Shown piece after piece: positions 33,745 to 41,605 of a stretch of 64,000 nucleotides of DNA. How positions within the stretch are numbered: the stretch's first letter is position 1; every line of letters begins with the position of its first letter. Origin of the DNA: Myxococcales bacterium (GTDB lineage Bacteria; Myxococcota; Bradymonadia; UBA7976; UBA1532); the NCBI GenBank assembly GCA_020633515.1, contig JACKDM010000017.1, positions 18,292 through 82,291 of the forward strand, given 5' to 3'. Below the pieces are notes generated by a model that saw nothing but the letters and a program-made list of their open reading frames with translations, made no database searches and was not told the DNA's origin. The translations under genes and the position numbers were made by a program.

Positions 33745-35144
33745 CGTCGCTCCTCATCTCGACCGGGGGGCGCCGCCGGCGTCAGTCCGCCGCCGAGCGC
33801 CCGGTACAAGGCGACGTGCTGCACGAGCAGCTCACGCCGCGCCGACAGCACCGCCCGATCCGCCGCCTGCGCGCTGCGGATCGCGGTGACCACCGGCAGA
33901 TAATCGGAGAGCCCGCCGGTGTAGCGGGCCTCGGCCTCCTCGACCAGCGTGTGCGCGACCGCGCGCTCCGCTTCCAGCGCCTCGACCCGCGCGAAGCCGC
34001 GATCGATCCGGGCCAGCGCGTCCTCGACCTCGCTCATCGCGGTCAACAGCGTCTGCCCCAGATCGGCGATCGCCGCGCGCACCTCGGCCCGCCGCCGCTC
34101 GACCGCCGCCGCGCGCCGGCCGCCGTCGAAGATCGGCCCCGCGAGGCTCGCCACCAGCGAATACAGCCACTGCTCGACCAGCGCGCTCGGCGTCGGCCCG
34201 CCGGTCCCGATCGCGGCCGAGAGCGCGAACGTCGGGAACCGCTCCGCCAGCGCCGCCGCCACCCGCGCGTCGGCCGCCGCCGCCCGAAACTGCACCGCCG
34301 CCACGTCCGGCCGCCGCCGCAGCACCTCGCCCGGCACGCCCGTCGCCGGCAGCGGCGGCGGCGTCGGCAGCGCCTCGCCCGCCTCGACCGCCAGGCTCGC
34401 CGGCGCCGCGCCCGCCAGCACCGCCAGCCGATGCCGGCTCACCGCGATCTGCGCCTCGACCGGCGGCACCAGCGAGCGCGTCGCCGCCAGCGCCTGCCGC
34501 TGCTGACTCACCGCCACCGCCGTCGCGATCCCCGCCGTGTAGCGCTGCTCCAGCCGATCGAGCAGCTCGGCGTTGTGCTCGATGTGCTCGGTCAAGAGCG
34601 CGAGCAGCGCTTGCTGCTCGACGAGCGTGAACCACGCCTCGGCGACGTTGGCCGCGACCGTCATCCCGAGCGCCTGCGCGTCGAGCCGCGTCGCCTCGGC
34701 CTCCCACTCGGCCGCCTCGGTCAGCGACGCGACCCGACCCCAGAGGTCGAGCTCGTAGCGGGCGGCGAGCTGCGATGTGTAGAGGTTGAACGCGCGCGCG
34801 TCCCCCAAGACCACGCTCCGCTGGCGGGACGCGCTCACCGAGGCGTCGACCGAGGGCCACCAGCCCGCGTCGGCCTCGCCGATCGCCGCCCGGGCCGCGT
34901 CGACCCGGGCGAGCGCCTCGCGCAGCGTGAGGTTGTCGGCCTCGACCCGGGCCATCAGCGCGTCGAGCCGCGCGTCGCCGAACGCCGTCCACCAGCGCGC
35001 GACCGCGGCGTCACCGCCCGGTGACGACCACGCCGAGGGCAGCGTCACCGGGCTCTCGATCTCTTCGGGGGCGCGGACCTGGTGCACCTGGCACCCCGCG
35101 CTCGCGACGGCGCCCAAGAGCGCCGTCATGACCAGAATCCGCAA
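33741..35144 (-). CDS. TolC/NodT-family outer-membrane efflux lipoprotein
   Basis: This 467-residue protein has lipobox SAGC (Cys about 19). Two repeated outer-membrane efflux-protein halves follow, each with long helices broken by short strands. Family patterns include DARLDALMARVEADNLTLRE near the start and RRRPDVAAVQFRAAAADARV in the second half (the NodT R-R-P-D-V motif). It is the first gene of the tripartite efflux operon. No local regulator gene is adjacent; the 93-bp gap to the dienelactone hydrolase gene has no clear promoter that I can defend. Confidence 0.94.
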   Translation of the reverse strand: MRILVMTALLGAVASAGCQVHQVRAPEEIESPVTLPSAWSSPGGDAAVARWWTAFGDARLDALMARVEADNLTLREALARVDAARAAIGEADAGWWPSVDASVSASRQRSVVLGDARAFNLYTSQLAARYELDLWGRVASLTEAAEWEAEATRLDAQALGMTVAANVAEAWFTLVEQQALLALLTEHIEHNAELLDRLEQRYTAGIATAVAVSQQRQALAATRSLVPPVEAQIAVSRHRLAVLAGAAPASLAVEAGEALPTPPPLPATGVPGEVLRRRPDVAAVQFRAAAADARVAAALAERFPTFALSAAIGTGGPTPSALVEQWLYSLVASLAGPIFDGGRRAAAVERRRAEVRAAIADLGQTLLTAMSEVEDALARIDRGFARVEALEAERAVAHTLVEEAEARYTGGLSDYLPVVTAIRSAQAADRAVLSARRELLVQHVALYRALGGGLTPAAPPGRDEERR

Positions 35145-35237
35145 CGGGCGGGCTCCTCGAAGGGTGGCCAGGGAACGGAGCGGTCGCCGCGGGCGCGTCA
35201 GCCGGCGGCGGCGGAGCGAACCGGGCGGTCGCCGGGT

Positions 35238-36137
35238 TTATTTCGCAGTCTGAAGATGTGCCGCGAGGAACGCGCGCGCCTTCTGCCACGCGTCGGCCGC
35301 GTCCTCGGCGTCGTAGGCGCCGCTCGACGGGTTGGCGAAGGCGTGCTGCGCGTCGTAGCGCGCGATCGTCGCCGTCTTGCCCGCCGCCTTCAGCGCTTCT
35401 TCGAACGCATCGACCTGCCCCGCCGGGATGTGGCTGTCGTTCGTCGCGAAGATCCCGAGCAGCGGCGCATCGAGCCCCGCGAGCGCCGCCGGATCGGTCT
35501 CGACGCGCCCGTAGTACATCACCACCGCGTCGAGCCCCTCGATCATCAACCCGCTCTGCAGCGACCACGCCCCGCCGAAGCACCACCCGATCGTGCCCCG
35601 CTTCGTCGCCCGGACCCGCCCGTCGTCCGCGAGCCACGCCGCCGCCGCCGAGAGCGTCGCGCCCGCCTTCGCCGCGTCGACCTGCTGCATCAGCTTCATC
35701 GCCTCGTCGGGCGTCTTCGCCGTCTGCCCGCCATACAGATCGACCGCGAGCGCCGCGTAGCCCTCGGCCGCGAGCCGATCGGCGTAGTGCTTGATGTGCT
35801 CGTTGAGCCCCCACCACTCGTGGATCACCAGCACCGCCGGCATCGGCGCGCTCACCCCCGCCGGCAGGCTCAGGTAGTGCTGCCCATCACCGATCGTGAC
35901 CATCTCGCCCTTCGGCGCCGGGGCCGCCTCACCGGTCAGCGTGTGCAAGGCCTTGAACTCCGCTTCGCTCAACCCGTTGGTGTGCATCGGGTTCTCCGCG
36001 GCCGCGGGCGGCGCGGGGCTCGCCGGCGGCGCCGGGGGGGCGGGCGGCGCGTCGGGCTTCGGATCGGCCGCCTTGTCGGAGCAGGCGGCGGCGAGCAGAG
36101 CGAGGGTCGCGGCGGCGATCGTGCGCATCAGCGGCAT
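35238..36137 (-). CDS. dienelactone-hydrolase-family lipoprotein
   Basis: This is a 299-residue protein with lipobox LAAAC (Cys about 19) and a Pro/Ala-rich linker. The alpha/beta-hydrolase domain of the dienelactone hydrolase family follows. The nucleophile motif is GWCFGG, with Cys in place of Ser as in that family. The segment AVLVIHEWWGLNEHIKHYAD matches the oxyanion region, and the C-terminal DAQHAF supplies the catalytic His; an Asp in IFATNDSHIP is the likely third member. Cytosolic members open dienelactones in aromatic degradation, whereas exported ones have unclear substrates. The start at 36137 is the ATG ahead of the signal peptide. It follows the NAD synthetase gene on the same strand, 71 bases away. 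Confidence 0.9.
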   Translation of the reverse strand: MPLMRTIAAATLALLAAACSDKAADPKPDAPPAPPAPPASPAPPAAAENPMHTNGLSEAEFKALHTLTGEAAPAPKGEMVTIGDGQHYLSLPAGVSAPMPAVLVIHEWWGLNEHIKHYADRLAAEGYAALAVDLYGGQTAKTPDEAMKLMQQVDAAKAGATLSAAAAWLADDGRVRATKRGTIGWCFGGAWSLQSGLMIEGLDAVVMYYGRVETDPAALAGLDAPLLGIFATNDSHIPAGQVDAFEEALKAAGKTATIARYDAQHAFANPSSGAYDAEDAADAWQKARAFLAAHLQTAK

Positions 36138-36208
36138 CGTGGAGATCCCTTCCGGCTGTCGGCTGCACAGAGAGAGACACCGACCCCCGCCCGGGTCGCG
36201 CCCCGCGA

Positions 36209-38221
36209 TCAAGCCACCGGCGCCCAGGCGTCGACCTCGGCCACCCACGACGCCACCCGCGCGTCGCTCGGCATCCGCCAGTCCCCCCGCGGCGACAGCG
36301 CGACCGTGCCCACCTTCGGCCCGTCGGCGGTGCACGAGCGCTTGAACTGGCTCCAGAAGAAGCGCTGCACGAACACCCGGCACCACCGCCGCAGCGTCTC
36401 GGCCTCGTACTGCGCCCCGAAGGCGGCCTGCGCCAGCGTCAGCATCCGCCCCGGGCGCGTCCCCCGCCGCGCGAAGTGGAACAGGAAGAAGTCGTGCAGC
36501 TCGTAGGGCCCGATCTTCTCCTCGGTGAGCTGCGCGATCCGCCCCTCGGCGTCCGCCGGCAACAGCTCCGGCGAGATCGGCGTCTCCAGCACCGCGAACA
36601 ACGTCTCCCGCAGCGCCGCCGTCTCCTCGCTCCACAGCGCCGCCCGCTCGTTCGCCACCCACCGGATCACGAACTGGATCAAGGTCTTGGGCACGCCCGC
36701 GTTCACGTCGTACATCGAGATGTGATCGCCCGAGTAGGTCGACCAGCCGAGCGCCTTCTCCGACAGATCCCCCGTGCCCACCAGGATCCCGCCCGCGTGG
36801 TTGGCGATGCTCATCAGGATGAGCGTGCGCAGCCGCGCCTGCACGTTCTCCACCGTCACGTCGGCGAGCTTCGCGTCGCGCCGCAGCCGATCGACCAGCT
36901 CGTCGACCGTCTCGACGCCATCCGCCGCCGGGTGCCCCATCTGCGCGAGCACCAGCCGGCTCGCGTCAGCGACCCCGATCTCGCGGAACTGCGCCCCGAG
37001 CGCGTCGGCGAGCTTCTCGGCGCTGCTCCGCGTCGTCGCCGTCGTGCCGAGCCCCGGCATCGTCACGCACAGCAGATCACTCGCCGGCTGCCCGCACAGC
37101 TCCAGCGCCTGCTTGGCGACCAGCGCCGCGTGCGTCGAGTCGATCCCGCCCGAGACCCCGAGCACCAGCTTCGGCCGCCCGATCGACTGCATCCGCGTCG
37201 CGAGCCCGTTCGACTGGATCTCGAAGACCTCCCAGCACCGCCGCGCCAGCGTCGCCGGATCGCCCGGCAGGAACGGGTGCCGCTCGACCGCCCGCCGCAG
37301 CGGCCACGAGGGCGGCGCCGCGGCGAACGCGATCCGCCGGAACGGTCGCGGGTGCTGCCGCGCCACGTCGCCGAAGCTCGTCGTCTGCATGCGCTCGCGC
37401 ACCAGCCAATCGAGGTCGACGTCGCTCATCACGAGCTGGTCCTCGCGCGCGAAGCGCCTCGACTCGGCCAGCAAATGCCCGTTCTCGCAGATGAACGCGT
37501 CGGCGTCGAACGCCAGATCGGTCGACGACTCGCCCGGCCCCGCCGCGACATAGAGGTAGGCGCACTTGCCGCGATCCGACGCCGAGTTCGCGAGCAGCCG
37601 CCGCAGCTCCGCCTTGCCCACCGTGAAGTTCGACGCCGAGAGGTTGGCGCAGACCGTCGCGCCCGCGCCGACCTGCAACGCCGACGGCGGCACCTGCACC
37701 CAGTAGTCCTCGCAGATCTCGACCCCCACCACGAGGTCGCGCCCGCCGTCGAAGAGCAGATCGGTCCCGAAGGGCACCACGGCGTCACCGATCCGGCACG
37801 TCGCCCCCGCCGGCACCTCGACCCCCGGCCGGAACCAGCGCGCCTCCTCGAACTCGCGGTAGTTCGGCAGGTACGCCTTCGGCACCACCCCGAGCACTTG
37901 TCCGCCCTGCACCGCGACCGCGACGTTGTACAGCCCCGCCCCGACGCGCAGCGGCATGCCCACCAGCGCGAGCGGCCCGAGTGAGGCGCTCGCCGCGACC
38001 AGCGCCGCGAGCGAGGCGAGGCAGGCGTCCTGCAAGTGCCGATCGTGGAAGAGGTCGCGCACCGTGTAGCCGCAGAGCCCCAGCTCGGGGAAGACCACCA
38101 GCCCCGCCCCGGCCGCGTCGGCCGCCTCCCACAGCGCCAGCGTGTGCGCCCGATTGAACTCGAAGTCGGCGACCCGGCAGAGGGGCACCGCGACACCAAC
38201 CCGTGCGAATCCATCCAGCAT
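36209..38221 (-). CDS. nadE: glutamine-dependent NAD+ synthetase
   Basis: This 670-residue two-domain enzyme has an N-terminal nitrilase-fold glutaminase with the catalytic triad: Glu in VVFPELGLCGY, Lys in PKAYLPNY and Cys in VGVEICEDYW. The C-terminal NAD synthetase domain has the PP-loop GVSGGIDSTHA. It makes NAD+ from nicotinic acid adenine dinucleotide using glutamine amide and ATP. The length matches the large actinobacterial/deltaproteobacterial type, not the short ammonia-dependent NadE. The ATG at 38221 puts the nitrilase domain at the N-terminus. A -10-like TACAAT at 38354-38349 on the minus strand lies in the divergent region shared with the cbb3 operon. Confidence 0.95.
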   Translation of the reverse strand: MLDGFARVGVAVPLCRVADFEFNRAHTLALWEAADAAGAGLVVFPELGLCGYTVRDLFHDRHLQDACLASLAALVAASASLGPLALVGMPLRVGAGLYNVAVAVQGGQVLGVVPKAYLPNYREFEEARWFRPGVEVPAGATCRIGDAVVPFGTDLLFDGGRDLVVGVEICEDYWVQVPPSALQVGAGATVCANLSASNFTVGKAELRRLLANSASDRGKCAYLYVAAGPGESSTDLAFDADAFICENGHLLAESRRFAREDQLVMSDVDLDWLVRERMQTTSFGDVARQHPRPFRRIAFAAAPPSWPLRRAVERHPFLPGDPATLARRCWEVFEIQSNGLATRMQSIGRPKLVLGVSGGIDSTHAALVAKQALELCGQPASDLLCVTMPGLGTTATTRSSAEKLADALGAQFREIGVADASRLVLAQMGHPAADGVETVDELVDRLRRDAKLADVTVENVQARLRTLILMSIANHAGGILVGTGDLSEKALGWSTYSGDHISMYDVNAGVPKTLIQFVIRWVANERAALWSEETAALRETLFAVLETPISPELLPADAEGRIAQLTEEKIGPYELHDFFLFHFARRGTRPGRMLTLAQAAFGAQYEAETLRRWCRVFVQRFFWSQFKRSCTADGPKVGTVALSPRGDWRMPSDARVASWVAEVDAWAPVA

Positions 38222-38335
38222 GGCCGCGAGCTTGCCGGATCGCGGCCCCGATGACCAGCCCACGCCCGCCCCGCCCCCCGCGCCGCGCCTTGTCGCGACG
38301 CCGTCGCGTCACCGCCGCGACCCGCCCGCGCGCCC

Positions 38336-38378
38336 GGTAACACCGGTCATTGTATCTGCTACCCCGAGGTAACAATGA
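38336..38378. promoter_or_regulatory. nested dyad between nadE and the cbb3 operon
   Basis: TCATTGT (38347-38353) and ACAATGA (38372-38378) form a perfect 7-bp dyad. An inner TACC-CCGA-GGTA (38360-38371) lies inside it. GGTAACA occurs twice as a direct repeat (38336-38342 and 38368-38374). A minus-strand -10-like TACAAT overlaps the left arm. The symmetry suggests a repressor or activator site for nadE, the cbb3 operon, or both; it is not an FNR box. Confidence 0.4.
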
Positions 38379-38436
38379 CAGCGGGCGAACGCCGCCTCCC
38401 GCGCCGAGAACCGCATCCCACCGCCATCTCCATTGC

Positions 38437-38453
38437 TTGGCACGACGCTTGGA
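38437..38453 (+). promoter_or_regulatory. sigma-54-like promoter of the cbb3 oxidase operon
   Basis: TTGGCACG at 38437-38444, four bases, then TTGGA at 38449-38453 matches the extended sigma-54 consensus (YTGGCACR-N4-TTGCW) at all but one position, with exact spacing. Transcription would start near 38465, about 50 bases before ccoS. An NtrC-type activator gene is encoded 12 kb away in the same window. Confidence 0.55.
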
Positions 38454-38515
38454 GAGCCCGCGCCCGACACCGCGCCCGGACATTTGTACCGGGCCTCGCC
38501 CGTGAGAACACCGCG

Positions 38516-38680
38516 ATGGATGCCCTCTACCTCTTGTTGCCCCTCGCGCTCGGCTTCGTCGCCGTCGCCGTCCTGCTCTTCGGCTGGGCGGTCCGCGACG
38601 GGCAGTTCGACGACCTCGACACCCCGGCCCGGCGCGCGCTGCTCGACGACGCCGACGAAGTGCGGAAGGTGGAACAATGA
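38516..38680 (+). CDS. ccoS: CcoS, cbb3 oxidase maturation protein
   Basis: This 54-residue protein has one transmembrane helix ([21 protein letters not shown]) followed by [18 protein letters not shown], the hallmark of CcoS. CcoS is needed for correct heme and copper insertion into cbb3 oxidase in Rhodobacter capsulatus and relatives. It is the first gene of the operon here and overlaps the ccoNO start by 4 bases, whereas in many proteobacteria it follows ccoI. A longer open frame upstream is rejected because the ATG at 38516 matches family length exactly. Confidence 0.93.
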   Translation: MDALYLLLPLALGFVAVAVLLFGWAVRDGQFDDLDTPARRALLDDADEVRKVEQ

Positions 38681-40857
38681 GCGCCCACAACCCACCCGTC
38701 GATGACGGCACGCTCGACAAAGCCATCCCGATGAACGACGGCGACGAGACCTTCGCCTACGATGACGCCATCGTCCGCAAGTTCGTCGTCGCGACCGTCA
38801 CCTGGGGCATCGTCGGCATGCTCGCCGGCCTCCTCGCGGCGTTGCAGCTCGTCAGCCACAAGCTCAACCTCGACCTGCCCTACATCACCTTCGGCCGCCT
38901 GCGCCCCATCCACACCAACGCGGTCATCTTCGCCTTCGTCGGCAACGCCATCTTCGCCGGCTCCTACTACTCGGCGCAGCGCCTCCTCAAGACACGACTG
39001 CTCAATGACACCCTCTCCGCGATCCACTTCTGGGGCTGGCAGCTCATCATCGTCGGCGCCGCGGTGACCTTCGGGCTCGGGATCACGGTCAGCAAGGAGT
39101 ACGCCGAGCTCGAGTGGCCGCTCGACCTCGCCGTCGCCGTGATCTGGATCGTCTATGCCATCAACTTCCTCGGCATGCTCAAGACCCGCCGCGAGAAGCA
39201 CCTCTACGTCGCGATCTGGTTCTACATCGCCTCGATCATCGCCGTCGCGGTGCTGCACGTCGTCAACTCGCTCGCCATCCCGGTCTCTCTCTTCAAGAGC
39301 TACCCGGTCTTCGCCGGCGTGCAGGATGCCTTGGTTCAGTGGTGGTACGGACACAACGCCGTCGCCTTCTTCCTGACGACGCCGTTCCTCGGTCTCATGT
39401 ACTACTACCTGCCCAAGGCCGCCGGGCGCCCGGTCTACAGCTACCGGCTCTCGATCATCCACTTCTGGTCGCTGATCTTCATCTACATGTGGGCCGGCCC
39501 CCACCACCTGCTCTACACCGCGCTCCCCGAGTGGGCGCAGACGCTCGGCACCACCTTCTCGATCATGCTCATCGCGCCCTCGTGGGGTGGCATGATCAAC
39601 GGCCTGCTGACCCTGCGCGGCGCCTGGGACAAGCTGCGCACCGATCCGGTGCTCAAGTTCATGGTCGCGGCGGTGACCTTCTATGGCATGGCGACCTTCG
39701 AGGGACCCATGCTCTCGCTCAAGACGGTCAACTCGCTCTCGCACTACACCAACTGGACGGTCGCCCACGTGCACGCCGGCGCGCTCGGCTGGAACGGCTT
39801 CCTCACCTTCGGCATGCTGTACTGGCTCGTGCCGCGGCTGTGGAAGGCCAAGGGTCTCCACAGCGTCAAGCTCGCCAACGCGCACTTCTGGCTCGGCCTC
39901 GTCGGCATCGGCTGCTACGTGCTCTCGATGTGGGCCGCCGGCGTCGCCGAGGGCCTGATGTGGAAGGAGTTCGACGCCGACGGCCGCCTCGTCTATGGCA
40001 CCTGGTCCGACACGCTCCCGACGCTCGTGCCGATGTATGTCATCCGCGCGGTCGGTGGCTTCCTCTACATCGTCGGTGTCTTCATCGGCGCCTACAACCT
40101 CTACCAGACCGCCAAGGCCGGCGCCGCCGCCGACCAGACCGTGCGCGCCCCCAAGCTCGCCCCCGGCGGTGACACCGGCGGCTGGCATCGCATCCTCGAA
40201 GGCAAGCCGGTGCGCTTCACCGTGCTCACCACCCTCGCCGTCATCGCCGGCGGCGCCTTCGAGATCATCCCGAGCCTGATGATCGAGTCGAACGTGCCGA
40301 CCATCGCCGCGGTGCGGCCCTACACCCCGCTCGAGCTCGAAGGCCGCGACCTCTATGTCTCCGAGGGTTGCTACAACTGCCACAGCCAGATGGTGCGTCC
40401 CTTCCGCGAAGAGACCGTGCGTTACGGCGAATACAGCAAGGCCGGCGAGTTCGTCTACGACCGCCCCTTCCAGTTCGGCTCGCGCCGCATCGGCCCCGAC
40501 CTGCACCGGGTCGGCGGCAAGTACCCCGACGGCTGGCACTACAACCACATGCTCGACCCGCGCTCGACCTCGCCGGGCTCGGTCATGCCATCGTACCCCT
40601 GGCTCTTCGAAGACAGCCTCGACCTGAGCCTCACCGCCGCCAAGCTGCGCACCTATCAGGTCTTCAAGGCGCCGTACACCGACGCCGAGGTCGAGGGCGC
40701 CGCCGACGCCGCCCGCGCGCAGGCCGCGAAGATCGCCGACGGCCTCGTCGCGCAGGGGCTCCCCGACATCCGCGACAAGCAGATCGTGGCGCTGATCGCG
40801 TACTTGCAGCGCCTCGGCACCGACATCAAGACCCCGACCGTGGGGAGCGTGCCATGA
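38677..40857 (+). CDS. ccoNO: fused CcoN-CcoO, cbb3 oxidase catalytic subunit plus mono-heme subunit
   Basis: This is a 726-residue fusion. Residues 1 to about 495 are CcoN, with 12 helices, heme/copper ligands in [29 protein letters not shown] and [12 protein letters not shown]. Residues from about 515 on are CcoO, with a membrane anchor, the heme-c motif CYNCH near residue 565 and the ligand Met in a region such as GSVMPSYPW. CcoN reduces O2 at the heme b3-CuB centre with high affinity and pumps protons; CcoO passes electrons to it. CcoN and CcoO are usually separate genes, but fused forms are known in some phyla. The stop overlaps the ccoQ start. Confidence 0.96.
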   Translation: MSAHNPPVDDGTLDKAIPMNDGDETFAYDDAIVRKFVVATVTWGIVGMLAGLLAALQLVSHKLNLDLPYITFGRLRPIHTNAVIFAFVGNAIFAGSYYSAQRLLKTRLLNDTLSAIHFWGWQLIIVGAAVTFGLGITVSKEYAELEWPLDLAVAVIWIVYAINFLGMLKTRREKHLYVAIWFYIASIIAVAVLHVVNSLAIPVSLFKSYPVFAGVQDALVQWWYGHNAVAFFLTTPFLGLMYYYLPKAAGRPVYSYRLSIIHFWSLIFIYMWAGPHHLLYTALPEWAQTLGTTFSIMLIAPSWGGMINGLLTLRGAWDKLRTDPVLKFMVAAVTFYGMATFEGPMLSLKTVNSLSHYTNWTVAHVHAGALGWNGFLTFGMLYWLVPRLWKAKGLHSVKLANAHFWLGLVGIGCYVLSMWAAGVAEGLMWKEFDADGRLVYGTWSDTLPTLVPMYVIRAVGGFLYIVGVFIGAYNLYQTAKAGAAADQTVRAPKLAPGGDTGGWHRILEGKPVRFTVLTTLAVIAGGAFEIIPSLMIESNVPTIAAVRPYTPLELEGRDLYVSEGCYNCHSQMVRPFREETVRYGEYSKAGEFVYDRPFQFGSRRIGPDLHRVGGKYPDGWHYNHMLDPRSTSPGSVMPSYPWLFEDSLDLSLTAAKLRTYQVFKAPYTDAEVEGAADAARAQAAKIADGLVAQGLPDIRDKQIVALIAYLQRLGTDIKTPTVGSVP

Positions 40858-41051
40858 ACGGCTTCGTGCTCTCGCAGACCGACCTGCTCGTCCTGCCGCT
40901 GATCGCGGTGGTGATGTTCTTCACCCTGTTCGTCGCCGCGCTCGCCTGGGTCATGCGCCCCGGCGCCCGCGAAGCCTACGCCGCCCGCAGCCGGCTCGCG
41001 CTCGATGATGGCATCGAGGTCGCCCCGGCCGCGAAGGGAGACGTCCGATGA
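40854..41051 (+). CDS. ccoQ: CcoQ, small cbb3 oxidase subunit
   Basis: This 65-residue protein has one transmembrane helix (about 12-33; [24 protein letters not shown]) and a short hydrophilic tail, at the position of ccoQ between ccoO and ccoP. CcoQ stabilises the complex, notably CcoP. Its ATG overlaps the ccoNO stop (ATGA), and its stop overlaps the ccoP start by 4 bases. It is too short for sequence identity alone to prove the name; context makes it likely. Confidence 0.85.
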   Translation: MNGFVLSQTDLLVLPLIAVVMFFTLFVAALAWVMRPGAREAYAARSRLALDDGIEVAPAAKGDVR

Positions 41052-41602
41052 GTCGTGACACCAACGAGCTGACCGACCACGACTACGATGGCATCACCGA
41101 GTACGACAACCCGCTCCCGCGCTGGTGGCTGATGTTGTTCTACGGTGGCATCGTCTTCGCCGCCGTCTACATCCCCTGGTATCACTTCGGCCCCGGCCCG
41201 CTCATGGTCGAGGAGTACGAGGCGCAGATGGCGGCCGCCGCGGCGGCGATGCCGCAGAAGAAGGGACCCGACGCCGCCGCGCTCGCGACCGCGCAGAAGG
41301 ACCCCGCCCGCCTCGCCGCCGGCAAGGAGACGTTCGCCAGGCTCTGCGTCGCCTGCCACACCGCCGACGGCGGCGGGCTCGTGGGACCCAACCTCACCGA
41401 TGACTACTGGATCCACGGCGGCTCGATGGCCGACGTCGTCCATGTCATCACCGAGGGCGTGCCCGAGAAGGGCATGATCTCGTGGAAGACCCAGCTTCGG
41501 GACGACGAGATCGTCAGCGTGGCGGCCTATGTCAAGTCGCTGCGGGGCACCACGCCGGCCAATCCCAAGGCTCCCGAAGGGGAGAAGTACGAGGGAGACT
41601 GA
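41048..41602 (+). CDS. ccoP: CcoP, cbb3 oxidase cytochrome c subunit with a single heme
   Basis: This 184-residue protein begins with the CcoP N-terminal sequence (DHDYDGITEYDNPLPRWW), which is diagnostic of the family. It has one transmembrane helix (about 26-48), an Ala-rich spacer and one cytochrome c domain with CVACH at about 100-104 and the distal Met in KGMISWKTQL. Typical CcoP has about 290-310 residues and two CxxCH motifs; only one is present here and no second open frame continues it. The single-heme form would carry electrons to CcoO with one fewer step. It ends 3 bases before ccoG. Confidence 0.95.
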   Translation: MSRDTNELTDHDYDGITEYDNPLPRWWLMLFYGGIVFAAVYIPWYHFGPGPLMVEEYEAQMAAAAAAMPQKKGPDAAALATAQKDPARLAAGKETFARLCVACHTADGGGLVGPNLTDDYWIHGGSMADVVHVITEGVPEKGMISWKTQLRDDEIVSVAAYVKSLRGTTPANPKAPEGEKYEGD

Positions 41603-41605
41603 GCC

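Noticed and set aside
29233..33903. A 1556-codon open frame antisense to the efflux operon
   Set aside because: It is a by-product of high GC. The translation is Arg/Asp/His-rich low complexity, and the opposite strand encodes well-conserved RND and adaptor proteins.
38342..38515. FNR/Anr box upstream of the cbb3 operon
   Set aside because: No TTGAT-N4-ATCAA-like site is present; the dyad there has a different sequence and spacing.
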